From: Paramyrothecium sp. XJ0827
Taxonomy: Eukaryota; Ascomycota; Sordariomycetes; Hypocreales; Stachybotryaceae
Direction of reading: 5' to 3'
Length of the DNA stretch: 64,000 nucleotides
Assembly: GCA_020881915.1 (NCBI GenBank)
Contig: JAJFPB010000006.1
Span: 1,798,001-1,862,000 of the forward strand
Position 1 is the first letter of the stretch; every line of letters begins with the position of its first letter. The notes beneath the pieces were generated by a model that was given only the letters and a program-made list of their open reading frames with translations, did not search any database and was not told the DNA's origin. Below, piece after piece: positions 31,396 to 43,022 of the stretch. Both the position numbers and the translations under genes were made by a program.

Positions 31396-33254
31396 ATGGA
31401 TCTGGATGCTCCTATGTCCATGGCCCCTGTGGCTGGCGGCCCTGTGCGGACCGACGCTACGTACGTCCAGCTCCCCCTCCGCATGGGCTTCGATGCAGCA
31501 CCATAGGGCTTTGCTCATCACAAACGCTCTGGCTAACCTTGTCCCTTCTATAGTATCCTCTGCTGCAACTGCGGCGCTCCTACCAACGGCCAGACCGGCG
31601 CCCTCTGCTACGACTGCGTCAAGCTCACCGTCGACCTCTCCCGCGACATCCAGCGCGAGGCGGTCGTCCACTTCTGCCGCGACTGCGACCGATGGCTTCT
31701 GCCCCCGGCCTCGTGGGTCGTCGCCGCCCCCGAGTCCCGCGAGCTGCTCGCCCTCTGCCTCAAGAAGCTCAAGGGCCTGCAGAAGGTCCGCCTCGTCGAC
31801 GCCTCCTTCATCTGGACCGAGCCGCACTCCCGCCGCATCAAGGTCAAGCTGACCGTCCAGGACTCCATCCCGGACGTGTCGGAGATCCTGGTGCAGCAGA
31901 GCTTCGAGATCACCTACATGGTGCACACCCAGCAGTGCCCAGAGTGCGCCAAGTCTTTCACAGCCAACGTCTGGCGTGCGTGCGTGCAGGTCAGGCAAAA
32001 GGTGCGTAGCCATCGTTCCAAGCACAAGCAGACCTCGTACTGACCCATTTGTTCCAGGTTCTTCACAAGCGAACGTTCCTTTTCCTCGAGCAGCTCATCC
32101 TCAAGCACAACGCCCACCGCGATACCATCAACATCAAGGAAGTCAAGGACGGTATTGACTTCTACTTTGCGTCAGTCCAGCCCCCACTACCCAATGCAAA
32201 TATATGTTCTAACCCCATACAGTCAAAGGAATCAAGCCGAGGCCTTCGTCAACTTCCTCGAGTCCGTGGTCCCGGTCGAAGTCAAGGCCTCGAAAGCCAT
32301 CATTTCCGAAGATGTCCACACCTCTACGAAATCCTACAAGTTCAACTACTCTGCCCAGATCGTTCCCGTTTGCAAGGATGACTTGATTGCCATCCCCATC
32401 AAGCTCGCCAAGAAGATTGGCAACATTTCGCCGCTGTACGTAATACCGTCATGACAATGCTCGTTATCATCTACTGACAAAGTAACAGGGTGCTGTGCAG
32501 CCGAATCGGCACATCTGTCAACCTGCTGGATCCTCAGACCCTGCAGACCGCTGAAGTCAGCTCTAAGGTCTACTGGCGTGCGCCTTTCACATCTCTCGCT
32601 CAGGTCACCGATCTGGTCGAGTTTATCGTCATGGACATTGAGCCCATCACCCAGAAGGGCAAGATGACGCTGGCTGATGCTACTATTGCACCTGCCTCTA
32701 ACCTGGGCGTGACCTATTTTGCCAGGACACATCTCGGCGGCCTCTTGCACGCCGGTGACTCGGTCATGGGTTACATGCTGACTGGCACCAACTTCAACAA
32801 CGACGAGTTCAACGAGATTGAGCAGTCCCACACGTACGGTTCCACGATCCCCGACGTCATGCTCGTCAAGAAGCACTACCCCAACCGCCGCAAGAACCGT
32901 CGCCGCAACTGGCGCCTCAAGCGCATGGCCAGGGACGAGGGCGAGCTGCTGCCCAAGGCCGCCGACCAGGAGCGCATGGACAAGGAGTACGAGATGTTCC
33001 TGCGCGACGTCGAGGAGGACGAGGAACTGCGTGCCGCTCTGGCCCTGTACAAGACCCAGAAGAAGCCGACCGCTCCCGACGCCATGAGCGTGGCGGAGAC
33101 GGAGATGACGGGAGAGGAGGACGACGCACCGCGGGTGAATATGGAGGAGCTGCTGGAGGATTTGGAGGACCTGGCTATCCGGGACAAACAGCCGGCCGAC
33201 GCCCCGTCTGGCGGCGCACCGTTACGGGAGGAGGACATGGACGAGACTATGTAA
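31396..33254 (+). CDS. NMD3: 60S ribosomal export protein NMD3
   Basis: Five exons, 31396-31460, 31554-32001, 32058-32170, 32223-32435 and 32489-33254, give 534 aa. The N-terminal zinc-binding region has the expected CxxC series (CCNCG, CYDC, CRDC, CPEC). Further conserved stretches are FLEQLILKHNAH, FYFASQRNQAEAFVNFLESVVP, KSYKFNYSAQIVPVCKDDLIAIP, VLCSRIGTSVNLLDP, and MLVKKHYPNRRKNRRRNWRLKR with the basic nuclear-localisation cluster. The acidic C-terminus (EEDDAPRVNMEELLEDLEDLAI) contains hydrophobic spacing suited to a nuclear export signal. Nmd3 is the Crm1 adaptor that exports pre-60S subunits. It follows RLP24 on the same strand; both act on the same particle. Confidence 0.96.
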
Positions 33255-34035
33255 CTGATTCCCCGGGAATGCGGCTAATGAGGTTTGATGTCACTGTTTC
33301 TGGGTCATGGTTTCTGCTACGGGCAGTTATCACGGAGTTTAAAATGCATTGCATGTTTTGATTTGATAGTCATGACAAAATTCGTTTCCAGAACTACTTG
33401 AGTGGTCCGCTACTATCCTTGTGCGTTGTGTTTGCGACGACTGTTCGCCGATTGTGAAGCATCCAGAGACTGGGCTACCCTACAGTATAGTCGAGATGAG
33501 ACTGAGGACAACGACAGGTCTGGTTGTCAAGAGATGGGTACCAGATCAATGAAAGATGACCCTCTGGTCTATTTGTTCTTTTTTGTTAATATCATGTTGA
33601 ACCTTGTCCCTGAATGTGTTCCATTAGGTCGGCAGGTCTTTCGAGGTCTTCCCATCAGCTTCTTTGAGCCTGATGTCGAAATTGACCGTCTCTGCCCAAA
33701 CACTCAAACTATTCTCTAAACAAAACCCGCCACTGGCAGAGTTTGACGAATAAGAAGTTTTGCATGACAAAATGCTCGAAGGGCTGTATGGTCGTTGTAT
33801 CAACTAAGGCATAGCAGTTTCTTTGCTTCTTACTGGATGAGATTCATGAAATCCATGAACCACGGTTGGGGCAGATGCGAGGAACATGTCTGATTAAATA
33901 TTGGATTCCTGGTAATCCGATCAACCCAACAAAGCTAAAACGGCCGCCGAGACTTCTCTCTTTTTAACATAGTTTGACTTTTATTTTAATAAACAGCCAT
34001 GACCATCCTTCATTAGTGATCATGAGCCAACAATC
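33255..34035. other. Convergent intergenic region
   Basis: Between the 3' ends of NMD3 and the TenA/THI-4 gene. AT-rich, no gene recognised; open frame 33402-33719 has no domain. Confidence 0.5.
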
Positions 34036-34782
34036 TCAAAGCTCCGGCCAAAAGGCCTTCTCCGCCGTCAACACCTCGTGCCACGTCACAGTAGCCCGTT
34101 GCAACAGCGAAGACCGAATGCCCTCGCCGTGCAGCTTAATCTCCTTCTCGACCGCCTCGTCGATGATGCCGCCCAGGCGATTGACAAAGGCGGCAAACTC
34201 GGCGTTGCTCCACTGGGGGATGAACTTGTCCCGCAGGGCCCCGCCGTCGGCGTCCCCGCTGCTGCTCTTGTGCTTCTCCATCTGCGCCTTCGTGTGCGAC
34301 CACGCGTCGAGGTAGCACTTCTCGGTGGCGTAGAAGATGACGGCCGCCTCGAGCCAGGGCATGATCATGTGCCCGCCGTCGTGGATGTCCCCGAACGCGG
34401 CCTCGAAGCGGCGGAGGCCGAGCAGCTTGGCGTCCGCCACGGCCAGGTCGATCTTGAGGCCGTACTCGGCTGCCGTGCTGATGAAGAACTTCTCCTCCTG
34501 TCGGAGGTTGACGAGGGCGTCGACCGCCCAGTCTAGGAACTTTGCCGCGCTCGACTCATCCGCTTGCGCCGCTTGGGCGGGGAGCTGCAGGAAGGAGGCC
34601 AGTCGCCCAATGCCTCTTATGTAGGCATGGATGTAAAGGCGGTCGTTGGCAAGCCATTGGCCCAGTACGTCCTTGTTGAGCTCTCCACGTGCGGCGGCGT
34701 CGAGGAAAGGCGACTGCGTGGCTTGGGCATAGGCTGCCGAATCAGTCGCCACTAGGGTCTGGATGAAGGATTTTGGTGCCAT
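34036..34782 (-). CDS. TenA/THI-4 family protein (heme-oxygenase-like fold)
   Basis: Single exon, 248 aa. Mostly helical, with the family pattern FIQTLVATDSAAYAQATQSPFLDAAARGEL, LGQWLANDRLYIHAYIRGIGRLASFL, then EEKFFISTAAEYGL, MIMPWLEAAVIFYATEKCYLDAW and a C-terminal ATVTWHEVLTAEKAFWPE. TenA proteins salvage thiamine pyrimidines, but many stand-alone fungal members have unknown substrates. No thiamine gene is next to it. It is the last gene before the AT-rich accessory region. Family call is good, function is open. Confidence 0.85.
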   Translation of the reverse strand: MAPKSFIQTLVATDSAAYAQATQSPFLDAAARGELNKDVLGQWLANDRLYIHAYIRGIGRLASFLQLPAQAAQADESSAAKFLDWAVDALVNLRQEEKFFISTAAEYGLKIDLAVADAKLLGLRRFEAAFGDIHDGGHMIMPWLEAAVIFYATEKCYLDAWSHTKAQMEKHKSSSGDADGGALRDKFIPQWSNAEFAAFVNRLGGIIDEAVEKEIKLHGEGIRSSLLQRATVTWHEVLTAEKAFWPEL

Positions 34783-35739
34783 GATTATATGTCTCCCGCA
34801 CTTGAGGTGACTGTGGAGGAGTTGATACTCAATGAGCTATCTTAGTGATGGGCTGTTCTGCACCAATCTTGCCAAGAATGTTATGTCATAAGAGGAGAAG
34901 ATGCCGCATTTAGAAAAGCGCGCCGCGCGGTGCAACATTGATGGTTCATCCCGAGCGGGAAAGTATCTCAAGAGTGCTTGGTGCCAGGATATGCGCCGTT
35001 TCCTCCTTTTTCAATGGCTACAACCCACAAAATATCCTATTGAAGCTGGCCAGTAACAGACATATCGAGTCGAATCAATCACCTGCAAGAATAAACGGAT
35101 CGGCGGGAAAAGTCTGGCTGCGTGTCCCCATACCGATGGTTCATTGGCTATCCCCACTTGTGTTTGACTTGGACTACCCAACTGGTGAGCAAAAATACTC
35201 AGATTGCAGAACGGTCTACCGTTAATAGTATTAGGAAATTATAAGAAAAAATAAAGAAAATTTATTAATTTTAACAATTTTTTTATTGGTTTTAAAAAAC
35301 TTATAGTATTTATTTTAAGCAATTTACAGAGATTTATTACTGTAACAACAAAAGCTGATACTTATTATATATTTATTAGTCTTTCTTTGGTTTGGCGCTC
35401 CGGTTTTCCTAGTAGCCGCTTACTACCTGACATGAGTTAAGTCACAAAGCAAGTATGAAGTGAGAGTCCGGGTTTTGGAAAAGAATGATATTTCTAATCC
35501 AAGTTTTCTAGGTATTAATGAGCGTGTTGGAATGTATAAAGAAGGAGCTAAGCTCTTTCTAATCTACATTCATCCTGACCCTCCCTCCATCCATGGACCA
35601 TCACCAATGCCCATTTGGAACCATTTTGTTACTACAGCAAAATACAAGAATTTAGTTAGAGTTCAGATAAATATGGAGGAACCACAGAAATTCCAATACT
35701 CACACTGACGGGCTTGCTTGACGAGGTGTAAGTGGGCAT
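34783..35739. other. Intergenic with AT-rich island
   Basis: No gene supported. 35222-35400 is strongly AT-rich and TpA-rich with long A and T runs, unlike neighbours, and resembles RIP-degraded repeat DNA. An 82-codon open frame at 35460-35708 (+) has no domain and overlaps the small secreted protein's 3' side. Confidence 0.5.
35222..35400. repeat. AT-rich, RIP-like relic
   Basis: About 180 bp composed almost only of A and T, with many TpA steps and no coding potential. In Pezizomycotina such blocks are usually remnants of repeats mutated C-to-T by RIP. The parent element cannot be named. Confidence 0.4.
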
Positions 35740-35961
35740 TTAGCAGATGCAGAAGGCCGTGTTGGTGTTTTGCTGGTTGCAGCAGGTAGCACCGCCGCAC
35801 TGAGCGGAGAAGACCCAGTTGCCTGAACCATTGCAGCTGTAAATTGCGCCGTCGGGACCAGGGGCTCCGTTCTGGTTGCCGCAGCTGAACTGGCCGGGGT
35901 TGCAAGCCTGAGTGGCGGCGGCGAAGAGGCCGAGGGCAGCGATGGCACGAGTGAAGTACAT
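35740..35961 (-). CDS. Small cysteine-rich secreted protein, effector-like
   Basis: 73 aa, single exon. Residues 1-19 form a signal peptide ending AATQA. The mature chain of about 54 residues has eight cysteines, spaced C-x6-C-x15-C-x11-C-x4-CC-x8-C-x-C, with many Gly, Asn and Gln. Eight cysteines with a central CC pair suggest four disulphides and a stable extracellular fold. Hydrophobins have a different spacing and much more hydrophobic loops, so it is not called one. A TATA box lies about 130 bp upstream. It sits beside an AT-rich relic, as many fungal effector candidates do. Function unknown. Confidence 0.72.
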   Translation of the reverse strand: MYFTRAIAALGLFAAATQACNPGQFSCGNQNGAPGPDGAIYSCNGSGNWVFSAQCGGATCCNQQNTNTAFCIC

Positions 35962-36089
35962 GATTGCGGTCGGTGGTGTTTCTGAATTGGTTCAGGAAGA
36001 GATATTGGTCTTTGACTGATGGAAGTTTGATGCTGTTGCGTCTGATGATGGTGGTGAAGATTGAAGTTGGGTTTGGGGGAGGAGCAAGA

Positions 36090-36097
36090 CTTTTATA
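36090..36097 (-). promoter_or_regulatory. TATA box of the small secreted protein gene
   Basis: TATAAAAG on the minus strand, 129 bp upstream of the start codon at 35961. Confidence 0.5.
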
Positions 36098-39000
36098 CCT
36101 ATCTTTGCTGTCTTGACTTACATGTTTGTACACGCGTAGGCAGAGCCGAGCTCCTCATCGTGCCACACCACCGGCAAACCAATGGTTTAGGCAGTGGAGG
36201 ACTTTTGTTTTCACGGCAAGGTTTCCCGAAGCCGCACAACCACTTGTCCATCGTGACGTTGATCATGTAGACTTAGTTCTGCGTGTGCTTCGGAGCTGCC
36301 TTGCCTGCACATAGCGCATCGGGCACATGAACACATTAATGAAGAGAGTGATTAAAAAATACTTTACTTCTCAAAGGTTCTGTACAATTCATTGCTTTTG
36401 CGTGTTGTTCCCTTTACATTCATCTACAGTGCTCAATGTTTGAAGCTTGTGTACCATGGCCTGGCAAATATCAAACCTCATAGTATCTATCAATGAACCA
36501 CTTCGCATCCGGAGAGCTGGCTGCTTGGCGCTCTTGGTATCTAATAGAGAGGCAAAATTACCCCATTTGGACAACTTGACAACACGGCATATCCGCTTAC
36601 ATTGGAGGTAGCCGCCGATGACCCGAGCGTTGTGATCGACATTTTTTCGAAGTCAACCAATCAGGCACTTAGTGAACGATGAAAATTACATTATGGAAAG
36701 TTTTTCTGCACCCTTGATCTGCAGTCTTTCCACAATGGTACAAAATGGCACGCTGACGTTTCCCGTGAACTCCATCTTACTTGCGGTCAGCCGATGAACG
36801 GCAGAGTATGCAACTGTCGAATGCTCTAGTCCGAATTTCCTGCCATCGAGTCGATATTCAGATAAACCTTTATTTGAAGCTCTTTTACTTTGACCGAAAG
36901 GCCTCGGTGGTACGCTCATGCATTGGCCGAGAGTGGTTTTTGCAACAAGGCATGGCTCCGACATTGATCTGGGACACCTAGAAAGCTCTCGTTAGTTCAT
37001 GCATTGCCGATTTCCGGCTAGAAACCCGTTGCCCGAGCTATGCACCTTGTCAGAGCGGCTCGGCACTTTGCATGTAACGTTCGGGCATGGTGGTCAGACT
37101 GCCATGGATGGGTAAAACAAGGCCTCGTGGCCTTCTGATCCGGGATCTGGGTACCAAAAAGAGTCTTGTGACCCAACATGACGTCTTGCAATGGTGAATA
37201 GATGTCTTCCGTGGGTAAGTGGCCACAAATGATTACGACGGTTCTTGCTTCGACCTGTAAACGACGCTAGAGATTGAGGCAAGTAAGGACAGAACCTTGG
37301 TCACATGGCCTCTGCAGCTACCAGACGCTGTTTCTATTGATATACACTCTCACCATTCTTGCACTTGATAGTCGTTGAACTTGGTATGAGCTGCATTAGT
37401 CTGACCAGCATAGCAGGATGATCTTCTTATCTCCATTTCTCCTCTGCCACGAAGTACCCGACGACTTGACTTTTAATGTAAACTACCAACGAGGCCAGGG
37501 CTAGTTAGGTAGTATCTAGCCTTAACCGGTTAGCAAAGGCTAGTCCTAATGGAGATTAATATCCCTATTGCAATAATGCTATTTACAAGACAGCTGCCAG
37601 ACCAGCCGCACAAAACAGGGAAAGAGGCCTCGACCAGTTATAGCCTACCTATATTACGCTATCCGGGCAGTGAGAATAGAAAAAGTCTTAAGAAGCATAC
37701 TTGGTGCTACTTTTGCTGCAGTATGCCGTAGATTAGGGCTTTAGGGCCGGCCGCCTACCTGCATTTTCTGGCTTCCTTGGGGTGATCATGAACCCATGGC
37801 TTAGGAGCAATGTGCTTCCTATCCATGACCCCAAAGGGCGTGGAGATAACGATCTTGAAGTTCAAGCAATTTCGCGGATACTTACGCCTGGGCTTTTTGG
37901 AGCATGTCGTATACTACTGCCGTTTATAAAAGATGGCAATCATGGACAAGGACAAGCATTAAGCGGCATGGGCATTATACTTGGCCTGAATCGATTGGGG
38001 GCCTCGCCGGCGGAGTTTTCTTGCCTAACTCAACTGATGAAGCCGGGTTAATAAGTGGATTACTACGGCTGTAGAGCGCATGTTCACGTCAATTTGAGAG
38101 ATTTCGGGCAAGAAACTCGATGGGACTCGCGGACCGTTTGCACAGGATGTCTCTAGTTAGGTGTGGGTAAGAATAGCGGCATCTTGAAGACAACAACGAA
38201 AGGTTTGTTACTACAAGTGAGAAGTCTAATAATGATGCTCGCAATAATGAAGCAAGCATACAGGGCGATAGGCCAAAACATCTAGTCGATTGTCTACAGA
38301 TCATTTCCCTGCAATATATTGCGGGTTTAAAATAGGCTTAATACCTACTACATATCTCCAATTTGACACAAGTCAACAAACTTGCTCAGTGGTTGACGTA
38401 CACAGAATCCAAGGCAACTAGACTAAGTGAAGCCCACGAGAGAACGACAAGTTGGCTGACGATCCAACGATCAAGTTGGCAACCTGCCCTCCATAGAAAT
38501 CCTTTTTCACTGGGCTGCACGATGTTCCAGTGGAACGTGCCACTACAGGGAAGCCATTGGTGTTGCCCCAATCTACCTGTAACTCTAGCCCTTTTTGGGT
38601 TTGTCACTAGATCTCCGCAACTCGAACATGCGGATTTGTGGAAACTCAGAATGCGTGTCCTTAGCCCAAGGTCGTATTTAGCCCCACATGTGACCAAATA
38701 CAAACACTTTAGTAAATGAGAAAGATTGCGCGCCAGGTAGATTTTACGAGGGAGACTGCCACATGAAAGCTGCAGATAACTGGCGGGAAGTCTAAAGTGA
38801 AGAACTTTGAGTTCTAAAAGGTAGCTCGGGAGGTAAATAAATATACCACTAACTAAAGTAATAATAGCTAAGAAGGTCCGTTGATTCTCTAATGCCAGTT
38901 GAGCTTTGTAATTGTATTGCAAAGGATTTCAAGGCTAGTATAGCTGCTTAGATATTGTGGGGGGTGCTGCAATCTCTGAACTAGCTAAGCTTAATATTTG

Positions 39001-39305
39001 CCCTTCAAATTACTCATAGGGGTGCTGCCGCAATAACGAACTGTCTGAGCTACTTAACTTTGGTAGAGCACCTTCTTCATAAAAGATATCGAGATTGAAA
39101 TCGTCCTCCCAAGTCAAAGCGACAAAGCAAGGTTATAATTAGTGAGTTTACAACTTCAATAGCATGGAGAAGCTGCATTGTGAGTTTAGCTTTGTATTGT
39201 GAGGCTCTAAGCTATAACTAAGCAGTAGGGTTTTTTTCCATGCCATATCAGAGAGAGAAAGGCAAAAGACCATGCGTGCTTCCTAAAACACCTGTAGTCT
39301 GCATC
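36098..39305. other. Gene desert with decayed-looking sequence
   Basis: 3.2 kb without a supported gene. The open frames at 37782-38051 (+), 38363-38719 (+) and 38386-38922 (-) show no domain I recognise. 37480-37740 and 38800-39060 contain many CTAG/TTAG-type words and look like old, mutated repeat DNA. No terminal repeats were found by eye. Confidence 0.45.
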
Positions 39306-39815
39306 TTATGCATTTGTCTCTGGCTTGGGCCCCATCAAAGAAGCATCACCTTGTGTCCAGATAACGTTCAATACCAGCTTCTTGATCCTCCACACACCAG
39401 TTTCATCCTTGATAAGGCTAACGGAATATTCTCCGCCCACAGTGTACTTTGGTCCAGTTGGGTCCCTGCCCATGCCAGGAGGGCTGTGCTGTGCGGTCGA
39501 GGTCGCAGTGACAGTAGCAGTTGTGGCCCCCTCCTTCACATTCACACGGACCAAGCCAATGTTGTGTGTGGTATCCATGGGACCAACTTTCTCGAGGATT
39601 TTCTTGCGGATTATGGAGAGACCAGGCATGGCTCTTATGTTGTCATCCCGAATTTCAAAGGAAACGTCTTCCCCGGCCCATGCCGAGTTGAAAAGCTCGG
39701 CATCATTGTGGTCACAGGCGATAGCGGCCCGGTATAGCGCATCAGCAACGGCGTCACGCTCGCCAAGAGAGGTGAGGCATTGCGGGTACATCTCCGACAT
39801 TTTGATGGCTGGCAA
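39306..39815 (-). CDS. SnoaL-like (NTF2-fold) protein
   Basis: Single exon, 169 aa. The start (ERDAVADALYRAAIACDHNDAELFNSAWAGEDVSFEI) and the later GEYSVSLIKDETGVWRIKKLVLNVIWTQGD match the SnoaL-like/NTF2 cone-barrel fold used by small hydratases, cyclases and dehydratases of secondary metabolism. No signal peptide. It is divergent from a Zn2Cys6 regulator with 343 bp between the start codons, and a CGG-N6-CCG palindrome lies in that gap, so local regulation is plausible. Substrate unknown. Confidence 0.78.
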   Translation of the reverse strand: MPAIKMSEMYPQCLTSLGERDAVADALYRAAIACDHNDAELFNSAWAGEDVSFEIRDDNIRAMPGLSIIRKKILEKVGPMDTTHNIGLVRVNVKEGATTATVTATSTAQHSPPGMGRDPTGPKYTVGGEYSVSLIKDETGVWRIKKLVLNVIWTQGDASLMGPKPETNA

Positions 39816-40158
39816 TTCTAATGGAAGAAATAAATGTATCGTCGTAGAATTTAAGCTTGTGTAAATTTCTCGGTTGATTTTTGTAAAGTTGACGGAGGCT
39901 GGCTGTCTCTTATAGCAAGTGATGGATCATCTTGTGGAAACCCGGGTGCGGAATTTTCGGCTTTCAGCGAATGCCGTGCAGTGCGGCTTTGCTAGGAAAA
40001 ATCCCGTGTGCTTCGGAAATTTCCGTCGGAATTTCCCCCAATCTAACATCAGCCTCTCCTCTCTGCGCTACCAGCATCTTGCGGGATCTTTACGCTCGCA
40101 GAAGCCGCCACAATTCCGCGGTATAGGCCAAGCCAAATCGTTGCAGTGTCGAGTCTAA
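39816..40158. promoter_or_regulatory. Divergent promoter, SnoaL-like / Zn2Cys6 regulator
   Basis: 343 bp between two start codons. Contains CGG-N6-CCG at 40014-40025 and further CGG triplets at 39949-39951 and 39958-39960, the half sites used by zinc-cluster factors. Confidence 0.5.
40014..40025. promoter_or_regulatory. CGG-N6-CCG palindrome, candidate zinc-cluster site
   Basis: CGGAAATTTCCG is a perfect 12-bp palindrome with inverted CGG triplets separated by six bases, the spacing bound by Ppr1-like Zn2Cys6 dimers. It lies between the regulator and its divergent neighbour. Confidence 0.5.
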
Positions 40159-42563
40159 ATGGGAAGGCAAAAGACAACCCGTAGCGCCAGATGGGGCGCC
40201 GCCTGCGCTCCGTGCGCGACAGCAAAGACCCGCTGCATTCGTGCCCGGTCTTCGGGTCTCCAGTGTGAGCGATGCCGAAACTTGGACAAACACTGCTCAG
40301 ATCAGACTCCTGCACCGAGGAAAAAGAGACAGACTACATCCTCGTAAGTTCAAGCGCTGGCTCCTTGCGCGGCCTCATCTTACAATAGCCTTTGGTGTGC
40401 ATACAATCCGTGCCTGAACTACTGCCCCTATCCTCTTCCTGATCATTTGCATCCTATTCAACTTTATCTTCATGACCAGAATAATTGGAATCATGTCCAT
40501 ATTGGACTCTATTGACTCTGTCTGATCAGTGCTCATTCTGACACAATAACGGCTTTGCCTGAAGAGAGGTTCGTTCATTTCACTGATTCGTCGGGGACAT
40601 CACAAGAGCAACGTTCAGCTGCTCATGGCAATTTGCTCAGCAACAGCCAGGATCATGGCGTAAATCGCCATGAGGCAATATCGGTTATCACCGAGACCCA
40701 AGGTCAAGACTCGCTCACCCAGGAACGGACTGCTCTGAACACACCCGCGTCCAACTCCGCCTCGAGCGTACCCATGCGTGCAGCATGCACCTGCATGGTA
40801 CCTGTAGGCAAGGACGACCTTGTCCCCCTGGAGTCTGACTCAACCCTGTTAGCCATCTATAGGAATCAGCTTTCCAGCCGGTTGCCCTTTGTCATCATTC
40901 CAGCTGGGACGACACCGGAGCAACTCCAGGCCACTCGTCCATTCCTCATGAAGGTTATTCGAATGGTAGCGTCCGTCCGCCATCTGCGGTCGATGAGGGG
41001 ACAAAGTCGCGCCGTCATGGAACACATTTCTAATGCCATGCTCATGCGATCTGAGCGCTCGTTGGATCTCCTCCAAGGCATCCTGGTTTTTCTGGGTTCC
41101 TACCACTACCACTGCATGGCGCACGCACAGTTTAATAATCTGATCCAGTTGGCAATAAGCCTGGTAGATGATATGGATTTGACTACATGCCAGATTTATC
41201 CACGATGGAGGAGTCAGCCGCCTCTGGTCCGCGTTGACGAGTCCATGTCCAGAACGAATGACGAGAGAAGAGCGTTACTAGGGGTCTGGTATATGAGCTC
41301 AAGGTGAGTCTCGCAATGCCTAAATCCATCCTCACCAAACAAAGATTAATTGGAGTCCAGTGCTGGCCTCGTCGTCAAGCAATTAGCACCCGCCAAGTAT
41401 ACACAGTATCTGGATCGATGCCTCAAAGAACTTGAAGACGCTAAAGAGTACAAGACAGACCAGCTTGCCGTACAGCTAATTCGCATCCAGCGACTGACCG
41501 AGAGGATCTTTCATTTCCACAGCACGGAATCACTCGTGGACGAACATTTAGGCTCGCCCGAAGCTTCGACGACGGAGCGTCTTGGGATATTCCAACTTGA
41601 GCTAGAAAGACTCCAGGAAGCCCTACCTCAAGATCTCAAAGCCGATTGTATGATCCCCAACAGTTCGCACAATCCGCGGGCCTTTTACTGACGCGGTCTG
41701 ACTGCCCAGACTTTCTATCATGCTACTACAGCAGTGCTTACCTCCGGATCTGGGAGCCCCTCTTGGCGGGTTCACACCTCCCAGATGACGAGCCGGAATC
41801 TTTCGCCTCCCTCTCGCTCTCAGGTGTGCTAATATCTGACGTCTTTTCGCGTTTCACGGCGGCAATCAAGGTATGGATCGGCACTTGGCTCACTATCCCA
41901 GTCTGCTCCTACTTCTACATGCCGCAACCCGCCTACGCCCAGGTAGTTCACGGCGCCAAGATGCTCTCTCGATGGGTAAGAGTGGCGGGGCCGAGTGTGG
42001 TCAAAGATTCCGGGGTTAGCACCGCCGTGTACCGAAAAGAGTTCTCGGTTAATTGGCAACCAATGCCTGCTCTAAGTGGAGTGCCTGCATGCCCAGATCT
42101 GAGCTTGCCGAAACCTCCTGCCTCTACATCCACCTACATAGTGTCAGCTCATATACTCAACACCCTCAGGGCTCAAGTCGGAGCGCAATCCAATCTTCAA
42201 GTTGATATTTTGGGCATATTGGACACCATGTCAGCTCGGTTTGAGGCGGCAAAAATAGAGATGGCGGCGGCACAAGGCGTGGACTGGGATAACGACATGT
42301 GGGATGTTGCTGCAGAGCACCTGAAGATAAAGAAGACCAGGGTCGAGGAATGGCGGGAGATTATCATCGCCGAGACAGAGGATGGGAGAAGCAATGCCTA
42401 CCACGGCGCTTATGAAGGCGGTAGAGAGACTGGAAGGGTTGACGATTTCGAATGGCTCACACCAGGCTTTGAGCAGGATATCATGCAGTGGGAGAGTGCC
42501 ATGTTTGATGAGATTATGCAAGACACCCACATTGAAGCTGTCTTCAAGTCCTCCATTAACTAG
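40159..42563 (+). CDS. Zn(II)2Cys6 transcription factor
   Basis: Exons 40159-40343, 40530-41303, 41361-41647 and 41710-42563 give 699 aa. The zinc cluster is at residues 16-46 with C-x2-C-x6-C-x9-C-x2-C-x6-C, followed by a basic linker (PRKKRQ). The middle and C-terminal parts are helical, with FVIIPAGTTPEQLQATRPFLMKVIRMVAS and an acidic end (EQDIMQWESAMFDEIMQDTHIE), like the regulatory domains of many fungal-specific factors. The first intron (186 nt) lies right after the DNA-binding domain. The target is unknown; the divergent SnoaL-like gene is the obvious candidate. All four junctions close the frame. Confidence 0.9.
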
Positions 42564-43022
42564 ACCATGGGTTTGCTGGTCCGTTTGAGCCGCGCGAAAA
42601 TGGAAGTTGTCGTAGCATTAGAAATTAACCGAGTTCCCAGGCGTCATATCCACAGGGATCCGAACTACGTCTATTGGTGCTCCAAAATCGAACTAATTTA
42701 TAAGACTTGCCAGATAATATGACGCCTTCACATGCAGCTGTGAATGAACAATATCAGCTCTGTTCAAGGGGTCAGCTGATGCCGGGGGTTTTCTCATACA
42801 CTCCGTATCCGGAATTTGGCGTGGAGCACCCTCTAAAGTAAGGAGGTCCCCTGATGTCTCCTATAAATTCCGCGGGATTTTTAGGAAACATAATAACATA
42901 GCTCTTCCCAAGGGGAATACCGACAGATTGAAGATGTAATATCCATCTTTATAAACTCGACGATCTTTATCCTAGCTTCTGAGTTCATATAATCTAGCAT
43001 ATTCATTTTGAGCTCATCGATT
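42564..43022. other. Intergenic, with TATA box for the NmrA-like relic
   Basis: 459 bp. TATAAAT at 42862-42868 lies 161 bp before the relic's ATG, suggesting that promoter DNA came with, or survives from, the original gene. Otherwise nothing seen. Confidence 0.4.

Noticed and set aside
31237..32025. 262-codon open frame opposite NMD3
   Set aside because: Antisense shadow spanning the first two NMD3 exons and promoter; no domain.
35460..35708. 82-codon open frame next to the AT-rich island
   Set aside because: No domain, and it overlaps the 3' region of a better-supported small secreted gene on the other strand.
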